Assembly: GCA_021844725.1 (NCBI GenBank)
Contig: JAKBSX010000269.1
Coordinates: forward strand, 1-5,294
Direction: 5' to 3'
DNA from: Actinomycetes bacterium
GTDB taxonomy: Bacteria > Actinomycetota > Acidimicrobiia > Acidimicrobiales > Acidimicrobiaceae
DNA: 5,294 nucleotides
Positions 1 to 5,294 of this stretch are shown in pieces. Positions within the stretch are counted from its first letter, which is position 1. Each line of letters starts with the position of its first letter. The notes beneath the pieces are model-generated. The model was given only the letters and a program-made list of their open reading frames with translations, was not told where the DNA came from and did no database searches. A program made the translations under genes and the position numbers.

Positions 1-1
1 A

Positions 2-2962
2 TATGATGCCGCGGAAAATTTTCAGCTAATCGGACTGGCTGGAAATATTCTTCAAAACCTCAGAGCACTAGAAAATTCGATCAGATTATGCCCGTTTGAT
101 GTTAGAAAACTGGTTGAGACACGACCGTTGCTTGATGTTGGAAGTCGGTGGCGTGAAGCCATTGGCCCGCTTACGTTCGTGGTCGAGACGCTTGCAAAAT
201 TAGATAGACTTCCTGAAAGCACCGCCACATGCTCAGCTTGCAAAGAATTCCTCAGTATGAGGTTGGAGATCGACAACATATCTGAATCAGTAGCAGGACT
301 TGCGAGCGTTGCCGAGAAATATCTTGGCGAGTTCTACAAAGGATACTCAACTGATTTCAAATTGGTGGAGTCTTCTCTGTCGTGGGTACGCACCTGCCAA
401 GACATCCTCGGAGGTCCGCTTAGCGAAAGTGCTGCACTAACTCTCTTGGACTGTTCGATGCCTCCAGATGAGCTGAATGAAGCGCTGAACAGATGGTCGA
501 AAGTCGTTGACAACTTTTGCCTGCACTTTCTCGAAGGTAGAGGGGCAGCTATAAAAGAGCAGCTAAGTGAATCTTTCGATGAAGCACGAGAACTTCTCGA
601 TCAGTTTGAAGACACTCGTTCAGATATTTTCAAATGGAAAATATTTAAAGATACCGTTGATCAGTTGAATGTAGAGGGACTTGAGCCCATCATAAGTTTT
701 GCTGCAGAAAACAGAATCAGTGCGATTCAGCTGCCCAAAGTAATCGAAAGGGCCGTATTAGCAAGCTGGTTAGAAGCTATTCTTGAAAATGACCCTCGTT
801 TTCAGTACCAACAATCCTCAGATCGTGATGTCTTTGTAAAAGACTTTAGTGAGCTGGACCGACAAGTTGTGGCGGCATCTGCTGGAAAAGTTATGCTTGC
901 ATGCAACAGAAGGCGTCCCCGCACAAATGCTGGAGTCGCAAGCATAATTCGCAGGGAGGCGGAGAAGAAGAAGCGGCATATGCCGGTCCGAGATCTCATT
1001 TCAAAGACTGCACCGGTAACCCAGGCAATAAAGCCATGCTTTATGATGTCGCCGTTGTCTGTAAGCCAGTTTCTTTCGACCGACCTAGTGTTCGACACTG
1101 TAATATTCGATGAAGCTTCCCAGGTTCGCCCAGGTGACGCCATAAATTGTATCTATCGTGGGAAGCAACTAATAATTGCGGGAGACCAGAAGCAGTTGCC
1201 ACCTACCGCTTTTTTCGCTGAACCTCTCTCCGACGAATCTGACTCATACGAAGAAGGCCAGCTGGAAGATTATGAATCGATTCTCGACCATTGCAAAGGA
1301 TCAGGGGCCGTGCCATCCTTGTCCTTGCGGTGGCACTACAGAAGCCGGCACGAAGACCTCATTGCATTCTCCAACTATTCATTCTACGACGGTCGGCTTG
1401 TGACATTCCCAAGCAGCAAGTCCCTCGGTGAAGACGTAGGACTTGAAATGTTTCGCGTCGACGGCACCTATCGAAGAGCAGGTGCTCGTGACAACCTAAT
1501 TGAAGCGGAGAAAGTTGTAGAAAGAATTTTCCACCATGCCCGAACAAATCCGAATCTGACCCTTGGAGTAGTTGCTTTTTCTGAAGCCCAGGCGTCCGCA
1601 ATTTACACGATGCTGGATGTTGCGCGGAAAAGCGCTCCCGAGTTCGATCAGTATTTCTCTTCGGATCGGCTGAAGGGTGTGTTCGTAAAAAACCTAGAAA
1701 GTGTCCAAGGTGATGAGCGAGACATCATAATTTTCAGCATTGGATATGGCCGAGACGAGTTTGGGAAGTTGACGATGAATTTTGGACCTATCAATAATTC
1801 AGGTGGTCAGCGCCGCTTAAATGTAGCTATAACGCGGGCTCGGAGGCGTGTTGAGATTGTTTCATCAATTGGACCTGAGGATTTTACAGAAACTGGATCG
1901 GAAGGTGTGCGCCATCTTCGTAGATATCTCGACTTCGCCGTGCGCGGGATCAAAGCGATTGCACTTGACCTTGAAATCAGCAAAGGTGATGCTGAAAGCC
2001 CATTTGAAGAAGAGGTCATTCGAGTTCTAACTGGCCAAGGTTACGACGTAGTTCCGCAAGTAGGCACAGCCGGATATCGAATTGATATTGGCGTTCTATC
2101 ACCTGGGAAAGAGGGGCAGTTTATTCTCGGAGTAGAGTGCGACGGAGCAATGTACCATTCATCAAGTGTTGCTAGAGATCGCGATCGTTTGCGTCAAGAA
2201 GTTCTTGAAGGATTGGGTTGGCGTCTCCATAGAATCTGGGGAACTTCGTGGTATCGCAACCGTAATTATGAAATTCGACGACTAATCGATGCCGGGGAGG
2301 CTGCCATTAATGATGGACCACTAGGTCTGCCTGCCCCAAAGGTTAAACAACTCGCTGGGGCCATTGAGTATGAGGAACATGACCCAACTGTACCTCCTTT
2401 GTGGACAAAGAGGTACGAGGTTGCGAAGCTTGAGGTAAGTAGATATAGCATCGGGATGGAAAGTACCTCTTCACGGCCAGAAATGAAACGGCTGATAACA
2501 GAAACCGTGAGGATCGAAGGCCCTGTGCATAGGGATATTGTGCTAGGCCGACTGCGCGAAGCTTGGGGAGTGAAGCGGACTAGTCCAAATATCAAGAAGA
2601 ATTTTCAAATCGCGATAGGAGAACTTAGCCGAGACAAAATTGTGTCAAGGGGTGAATTTCTCTATTCGAGAGACATGGAAGATTTCACTGATTTACCAGT
2701 GAGAATCCCCGTCGATGACAGGGCTGAGACGCGTCGTGGCGCACTTCAAATTCCGCCAGAGGAACTAGAAAATGCTGTACTCAGGATGATAACAGATTTG
2801 CGCTCATCTGAAAGAGGTGAACTGCTTAGCGAAGTTGCTCGCATCTTCGGATGGCAGCGCAAAGGTATGGATGTAGTTAGCGTCCTTACGTTGGCTTTGG
2901 AAAGACTTATTAATAGTGGGAAAGTCCAGGATTCTGGTGACCGGATTCAAATAGCCAGGTGA
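2..2962 (+). CDS. SF1 (DNA2/UPF1-like) helicase fused to a Vsr-like nuclease and DUF3320-like C-terminus, 5'-partial
   Basis: The frame is open from base 2 to the TGA at 2960-2962 (986 codons visible), so the gene starts upstream; the TTG at 128 is only an internal codon. Numbering from base 2, a helical insert (about 1-280) leads to a basic KKKRHMPVRDLI segment near 322 and a KPCFMMSPLSVSQFL block, both typical of DUF4011-type helicases. Helicase motifs follow: DEAS box (370-373), GDQKQLPP (394-401), the WHYRSRHEDL region (443-454), ESVQGDERDIIIF (from 566) and AITRARR (from 609). Walker A must lie off the left edge. A nuclease domain spans about 666-755, with SPFEEEV (666-672), the Asp of RIDIGV (D695) and ECDGAMYHSS (712-721); this is the E/D/E-C-D metal-binding pattern of MTES_1575/Vsr-like enzymes, and all its residues are present. 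The C-terminus (about 830-986) looks like two winged-helix modules of DUF3320 type. From family knowledge this is an ATP-driven DNA helicase-nuclease, probably cytoplasmic and antiphage; the role is inferred. No frameshift is seen. Confidence 0.93.
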   Translation, partial: YDAAENFQLIGLAGNILQNLRALENSIRLCPFDVRKLVETRPLLDVGSRWREAIGPLTFVVETLAKLDRLPESTATCSACKEFLSMRLEIDNISESVAGLASVAEKYLGEFYKGYSTDFKLVESSLSWVRTCQDILGGPLSESAALTLLDCSMPPDELNEALNRWSKVVDNFCLHFLEGRGAAIKEQLSESFDEARELLDQFEDTRSDIFKWKIFKDTVDQLNVEGLEPIISFAAENRISAIQLPKVIERAVLASWLEAILENDPRFQYQQSSDRDVFVKDFSELDRQVVAASAGKVMLACNRRRPRTNAGVASIIRREAEKKKRHMPVRDLISKTAPVTQAIKPCFMMSPLSVSQFLSTDLVFDTVIFDEASQVRPGDAINCIYRGKQLIIAGDQKQLPPTAFFAEPLSDESDSYEEGQLEDYESILDHCKGSGAVPSLSLRWHYRSRHEDLIAFSNYSFYDGRLVTFPSSKSLGEDVGLEMFRVDGTYRRAGARDNLIEAEKVVERIFHHARTNPNLTLGVVAFSEAQASAIYTMLDVARKSAPEFDQYFSSDRLKGVFVKNLESVQGDERDIIIFSIGYGRDEFGKLTMNFGPINNSGGQRRLNVAITRARRRVEIVSSIGPEDFTETGSEGVRHLRRYLDFAVRGIKAIALDLEISKGDAESPFEEEVIRVLTGQGYDVVPQVGTAGYRIDIGVLSPGKEGQFILGVECDGAMYHSSSVARDRDRLRQEVLEGLGWRLHRIWGTSWYRNRNYEIRRLIDAGEAAINDGPLGLPAPKVKQLAGAIEYEEHDPTVPPLWTKRYEVAKLEVSRYSIGMESTSSRPEMKRLITETVRIEGPVHRDIVLGRLREAWGVKRTSPNIKKNFQIAIGELSRDKIVSRGEFLYSRDMEDFTDLPVRIPVDDRAETRRGALQIPPEELENAVLRMITDLRSSERGELLSEVARIFGWQRKGMDVVSVLTLALERLINSGKVQDSGDRIQIAR

Positions 2963-2990
2963 ATCGATTTAAGTTCCTGCTATTCGCAGA

Positions 2991-3034
2991 GCCCGTAAGA
3001 TCCCCGTTGGTGGATTCGCTTAAGGGCCCGTTTT
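2991..3034 (+). terminator. Terminator-like hairpin after the helicase-nuclease gene
   Basis: Beginning 29 bases after the helicase stop codon, GCCC-G-TAAG-ATCC (2991-3003) pairs with GGAT-TCG-CTTA-A-GGGC (3012-3027) around an 8-base loop. That gives twelve base pairs with one G/A mismatch and a three-base bulge. A TTTT run follows at 3031-3034 after three intervening bases. Position and orientation suit a Rho-independent terminator for the + strand gene. The short T-tract and its offset make it a weak example. It sits about 290 bases past the end of the convergent gene, so it could also stop readthrough from that side, but no T-run follows it on the - strand. Confidence 0.4.
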
Positions 3035-3044
3035 CACTGAATTG

Positions 3045-3070
3045 CCAAGATGATCGGCGTTGATCATTGG
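3045..3070. repeat. Imperfect palindrome in the convergent spacer
   Basis: The core is ATGATC, six bases (GGCGTT), then GATCAT (3050-3067), a perfect 6-base inverted repeat. The outer bases CCAA (3045-3048) and TTGG (3067-3070) extend the symmetry with a two-base slip. It could form a small hairpin in RNA or be a protein-binding dyad. It lies away from either promoter, which argues against a classical operator. It may also be chance. Confidence 0.35.
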
Positions 3071-3319
3071 TAGTGCCAAGGAGGCAGATCCAAACGCCGC
3101 CTGGGTTCCTGAAATATTGGCTCTTCTTTGGCTTCCGGGTGATACCATGCGCCGCAATGAACTTTTCCTTTCATGGGACACGAAGAGTTAAACCGGCTCC
3201 TCGTATTATCCTTGGGGAACCAAGTTCCAAATCAATGCGGCCCGATTCCGAAGATTGACTTTGAGTTCAAACGTCTCCATTGGGAAATTACGTTGAATCC
3301 CTCCAACTTTGCAGCCAGA

Positions 3320-4666
3320 TTACAAGTATCCAGGTTGTGTTTTTATCGGTTGAGATTTGATATACGTAGTCACCTGCCCCAAGTGTTCTAACGTAACTTT
3401 GGTCCCCTCGAGGCTTACAGTGCGCGCCAAAATCCGCTGAAGCAACTGGCGCTGTTCCCGCGGTGTTTTATTAGAAAGAGCCTCAATGACCTCTTTTGTG
3501 AATTCGATTCCTGGGTACTCCCGCTCAAGGTCTCTGCAAAGATTCTCAACTATTCGCCTTTGGTTAGCTGGATTCTGTGAAGCTATCTGAAAGACCTCGA
3601 ACCTGCTTTGAATGGTAGAAGGAATCTTCTCTAAGTAGTTGGCGGTAGCTATCCATATCACATGGCTTGCGTCAATGGGCAGTGGTATGCTTGCGTCCCT
3701 GAATTCTCTTGCTGATATCGGTTCCAACAGATTGTGCAACGGGCTAAGGGGATCGGCATCTCGATGAGAAGCCGACACTTTGTCGACTTCGTCTAATACT
3801 ACAAGTGGGCTGAAATGGGAGTGGTCAGTGAGTACTTTGAATACCTCACCTGAGTTCGAGTTGGCATAAATGTATGACGAACCAGCTAGACCAGCTCCAG
3901 TCTGTAAATTGTCCATGGCTAGCCTTGCTATGGGAACCCCAAGGCATTTAGAGAGTTCGGTTGTGTAATGGGACTTCCCTATACCTGAATCACCTACGAG
4001 CAAAACTGGTGTGAGCTGTATCGGCTTTTTGTACTTCATGGCCAGCTTTATAGCGTCTGTCACGCACTGTGTTACCTCGGAGAAATTGGGAGCTGTCGAG
4101 AGGAGCTTGTTAAGCATTTCAAGGGTGTCTTGCTTGAAGGTGAACTTTTTGTACGGACCAGTTGTGGTGAGCTTTTTTACAGCCTTTCGGTGGTGTGACC
4201 CATCTAATCCGCCAGGGTTATCCCGCTGTCCGAACTTATAGAGACAAAATGGATCGAATAACCTCTCCAAACCCTCTTTCTTTCGAGAACTTATTCCTCG
4301 AAAGTTCCTAGGTGGATCCTCAGGAAAGATTGCAACTACGCCTTGGGCGATAGCTAGATCGCATAGCTCGTCGTCACACAACGTGGCAATTGCCTCCCAT
4401 GATTCGAAAATTTCATCCAAAACTGCTGGCGGAAGCGATTCTTCATCGGTAAAGTTTTCCTTTACGGCCTTTAGGAATGACCCAAGTCCGACAAAATTCC
4501 GACTTATGAATTGAGCCACGATATCTGCTGCTTGTACTTCGGGTTCTGCAGCCAGCAGAGCGACTCCCGGATCCTCGAAGGCGAGACCTACATCGGGTGG
4601 GTAGATAGCTAGTAGCACCTCCAACTGCCACTGCAGGTTCGTCAGATCAATTGTCCATTGTTGCAT
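3320..4666 (-). CDS. Lon-like AAA+ ATPase without a peptidase domain (448 aa)
   Basis: The start chosen is ATG 4666-4664 because AGGAGG lies six bases upstream; the frame continues open to a TTG at 4837, but no earlier start has a ribosome site. The stop is TAA at 3322-3320. Residues 1 to about 200 match no family I recognise; they are acidic and helical, then basic around 120-175 (SSRKK, HHRKAVKK). The AAA+ core spans about 200-365: Walker A GDSGIGKS (225-232), a SYIYANSNSGEV segment (264-275) aligning with the Lon pore loop, Walker B VVLDEVDK (289-296), sensor 1 IATAN (339-343) and an arginine finger candidate in QSRFEVF (R355). A small helical lid follows, with sensor-2 candidates R403/R406. 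The phrasing around PLHNLLEP, REFRDASIPLP and WIATANYLEKIPSTIQSRFEV is that of Lon ATPases. Only about 40 residues follow the lid, so the Ser-Lys protease domain is absent. From family knowledge it should hydrolyse ATP and remodel or unfold proteins; substrate and partner are unknown. It is convergent with the helicase gene and not in an operon with it. Confidence 0.92.
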   Translation of the reverse strand: MQQWTIDLTNLQWQLEVLLAIYPPDVGLAFEDPGVALLAAEPEVQAADIVAQFISRNFVGLGSFLKAVKENFTDEESLPPAVLDEIFESWEAIATLCDDELCDLAIAQGVVAIFPEDPPRNFRGISSRKKEGLERLFDPFCLYKFGQRDNPGGLDGSHHRKAVKKLTTTGPYKKFTFKQDTLEMLNKLLSTAPNFSEVTQCVTDAIKLAMKYKKPIQLTPVLLVGDSGIGKSHYTTELSKCLGVPIARLAMDNLQTGAGLAGSSYIYANSNSGEVFKVLTDHSHFSPLVVLDEVDKVSASHRDADPLSPLHNLLEPISAREFRDASIPLPIDASHVIWIATANYLEKIPSTIQSRFEVFQIASQNPANQRRIVENLCRDLEREYPGIEFTKEVIEALSNKTPREQRQLLQRILARTVSLEGTKVTLEHLGQVTTYIKSQPIKTQPGYL

Positions 4667-4672
4667 TACTAA

Positions 4673-4678
4673 CCTCCT
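4673..4678 (-). promoter_or_regulatory. Shine-Dalgarno site fixing the start of the AAA+ ATPase
   Basis: Read on the - strand, AGGAGG is followed by TTAGTA and then ATG at 4666. This is a near-consensus ribosome site at an ideal six-base spacing. It decides in favour of the 448-residue protein over the 505-residue product of a TTG start at 4837. Confidence 0.85.
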
Positions 4679-4706
4679 GTACTCTGGGGCACTTGCGCCG
4701 CCGATT

Positions 4707-4712
4707 TGTATA
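4707..4712 (-). promoter_or_regulatory. Possible -10 element for the AAA+ ATPase gene
   Basis: On the - strand a TATATACA stretch lies about 40 bases upstream of the ATG. Its TATACA (4712-4707) could serve as a sigma-70 -10 element and would give a leader of roughly 30-35 bases. No good -35 hexamer is found at 16-18 bases further upstream, so the promoter is weak, activator-dependent, or lies elsewhere. Confidence 0.25.
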
Positions 4713-4950
4713 TATGCAGCGAGAACAGACGTGGAGCGGAAAATTACAGATAACAAGGCGTGCATTTGGGCTATGTTCGTCGACTGTGATGCAAGAGAAC
4801 GGAAAGATTCATATCCGAAAGGAGTCACCCATATCAATTAGTTCCGTCAGCCGTTGGGCGAAAACAGGAAGTGGAAGTGGTTGTCCTTGGAGGAGAACAG
4901 AACGTGGGGGAGCATCATCACTCACGACTTAGGGTTAATACGAAGTCGCG

Positions 4951-5028
4951 ATGCGTCAAATCAACAAGCCGAAGTCAGTCAAAGAGGCGATCAAGATTGC
5001 CAGCGGCTCATCTCGACCTAATATTTAG
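4951..5028 (+). pseudogene. Short open frame, possibly the start of a gene cut by the insertion sequence
   Basis: ATG at 4951 opens a 25-codon frame ending at TAG 5026-5028. The peptide is lysine-rich (it begins MRQINKPKSVKEAIKIAS), with a composition more like a real N-terminus than like random sequence. It stops close to where the neighbouring insertion sequence may end, which would fit a gene interrupted by the insertion. Against this, there is no clear Shine-Dalgarno sequence before the ATG, the frame is very short, and I do not recognise the peptide. It may equally be chance. Confidence 0.2.
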
Positions 5029-5294
5029 TCCGTAGTTCAGGTTCCTGATTCAAACCTCAACCAACCTACCAGCACATTTGTGGTAATCGAAGCGAAAAGT
5101 TATGACTACATGTATCCGAGGCGGTGCGAAGTACCCAAGAGCTCGAATGCCTGTTTCTGAAGTGTCGTTGGAGTTGTTATTACGACAAAGTCAGGGAAGT
5201 CTTCGTCGTTTGGTTTTATATGGTTTGAAACGATGGTGGAAAGGTCCCTCAAGATACTCTTGAAGCTGTGTACCGGTTGGCGGTCATCGGTGTA
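5029..5294 (-). mobile_element. Inner end of an insertion sequence (boundary uncertain)
   Basis: The transposase tail at 5294-5106 implies that the 3' end of an insertion sequence lies below 5106. The left boundary given here is a guess. Between about 5029 and 5060 there is a sequence with short internal symmetry (CAGGTTCCTG, and AGGTT nine bases before AACCT) just after an AT-rich AATATTTA. That would suit a terminal repeat beside a target site. The opposite end and the target duplication are not in the window, so the boundary cannot be confirmed. Confidence 0.3.
5106..5294 (-). CDS. C-terminal end of an insertion-sequence transposase, partial (IS1634/IS1549-like)
   Basis: On the - strand the frame is open from the right edge to TAG at 5108-5106, giving 62 codons of a gene that starts outside the window. 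The tail includes SFKSILRDLSTIVSNHI and TTPTTLQKQAFELLG. These match the pattern I recall for the end of IS1634/IS1549-type DDE transposases: a DLA-x-I/L-x-RN helix, then a TPT-x-LQ-x-x-AFELLG segment. The catalytic DDE residues lie upstream, outside the window. The assignment to a transposase is fairly firm. The family name is from memory of the motif and is less certain. Whether the element is intact cannot be seen. Confidence 0.6.
   Translation of the reverse strand, partial: YTDDRQPVHSFKSILRDLSTIVSNHIKPNDEDFPDFVVITTPTTLQKQAFELLGTSHRLGYM

Larger units (their letters stand above)
2963..3319. other. Convergent intergenic spacer without a convincing gene
   Basis: This 357-base stretch separates the 3' ends of the two large genes. 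It contains the hairpin at 2991-3034, an imperfect palindrome at 3045-3070 and a small stem-loop at 3211-3224 (CTTGG, GGAA loop, CCAAG). Reading frames are open on both strands (for example 3067-3258 on + and 3174-3064 on -). None has a Shine-Dalgarno sequence, a recognisable protein motif or coding-like neighbours, so none is called as a gene. No clear terminator for the - strand ATPase gene was seen here. Confidence 0.7.
4667..5105. other. Upstream region between the AAA+ gene and the transposase tail, no firm gene
   Basis: About 440 bases with no convincing gene. The - strand holds the ribosome site and probable promoter of the AAA+ ATPase. A GTG-started 24-codon frame lies at 4921-4847 on the - strand; its codons mostly end in C or G, but its product is unrecognised and it has no ribosome site. 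A 25-codon + strand frame lies at 4951-5028. The end of the insertion sequence must lie somewhere below 5106, but its terminal repeat cannot be located because the partner end is outside the window. The + strand frame at 4651-4932 overlaps the ATPase start antisense and has no motif. Confidence 0.6.

Noticed and set aside
802..2595. Other-frame and antisense open frames inside the helicase gene
   Set aside because: They overlap clear helicase and nuclease motifs in the main frame and have no motifs of their own.
128..2962. Helicase gene starting at TTG 128 as a complete 944-residue protein
   Set aside because: The same frame is open to base 2 with no stop, the TTG has no ribosome site, and the family needs a Walker A and DUF4011-like region further upstream.
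3067..3391. Overlapping + strand frames at 3067-3258 and 3173-3391
   Set aside because: No ribosome site and no recognisable motif. The second runs antisense into the 3' end of the ATPase gene.
3320..4666. Calling the ATPase an ATP-dependent Lon protease
   Set aside because: No Ser-Lys peptidase domain follows the AAA+ lid, and the N-terminus is not that of Lon. Only the ATPase core is shared.
4651..4932. 93-residue + strand reading frame
   Set aside because: It runs antisense across the ATPase start and ribosome site, has no motif or ribosome site, and is best seen as chance.
5037..5062. tRNA-like T-arm (AGGTT, loop, AACCT)
   Set aside because: The loop is nine bases without a proper TTC consensus, and no acceptor, D or anticodon arms can be built around it.

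Overview
The window reads as part of a bacterial accessory (probably defence) island. It holds two large genes that point at each other, plus the tail of an insertion-sequence transposase at the right edge. Base composition looks balanced to mildly AT-rich. Every protein is of a bacterial accessory type, and nothing seen fixes the genus or phylum. No rRNA, tRNA, CRISPR array or core metabolic gene was found.

Left part (2-2962, + strand): the 3' portion of a very large gene for a superfamily 1 DNA2/UPF1-like helicase. It is fused to a Vsr/RecB-like nuclease domain (the MTES_1575 type) and to a DUF3320-like C-terminus. The reading frame is open right to the left edge, so the start, the expected DUF4011-like N-terminus and the Walker A motif lie outside the window. 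I recall this architecture (DUF4011, helicase, Vsr) as a single-gene antiphage system listed as hhe. That link is from memory and from family resemblance, not from a search.

Middle (2963-3319): a non-coding convergent spacer. It carries a terminator-like hairpin just after the helicase gene, an imperfect palindrome, and only weak short reading frames.

Right-centre (3320-4666, - strand): a 448-residue AAA+ ATPase whose ATPase core resembles that of Lon protease. It keeps Walker A, a pore-loop-like aromatic segment, Walker B, sensor 1 and a candidate arginine finger, but has no peptidase domain. Its N-terminal half is not recognised. A very good Shine-Dalgarno sequence (4673-4678) fixes the start at 4666.

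Right edge (4667-5294): an upstream region of about 440 bp with no convincing gene. It is followed by the last 62 codons of a transposase on the - strand (5294 down to 5106), most like the C-terminus of IS1634/IS1549-type DDE transposases. A small + strand open frame at 4951-5028 stops next to where the element might end and may be a gene start cut off by the insertion.

How the genes relate: the helicase-nuclease is probably a self-contained DNA-acting defence effector. The Lon-like ATPase is transcribed separately and convergently, so it is a neighbour in the island rather than an operon partner. Whether the two cooperate cannot be told from the sequence.
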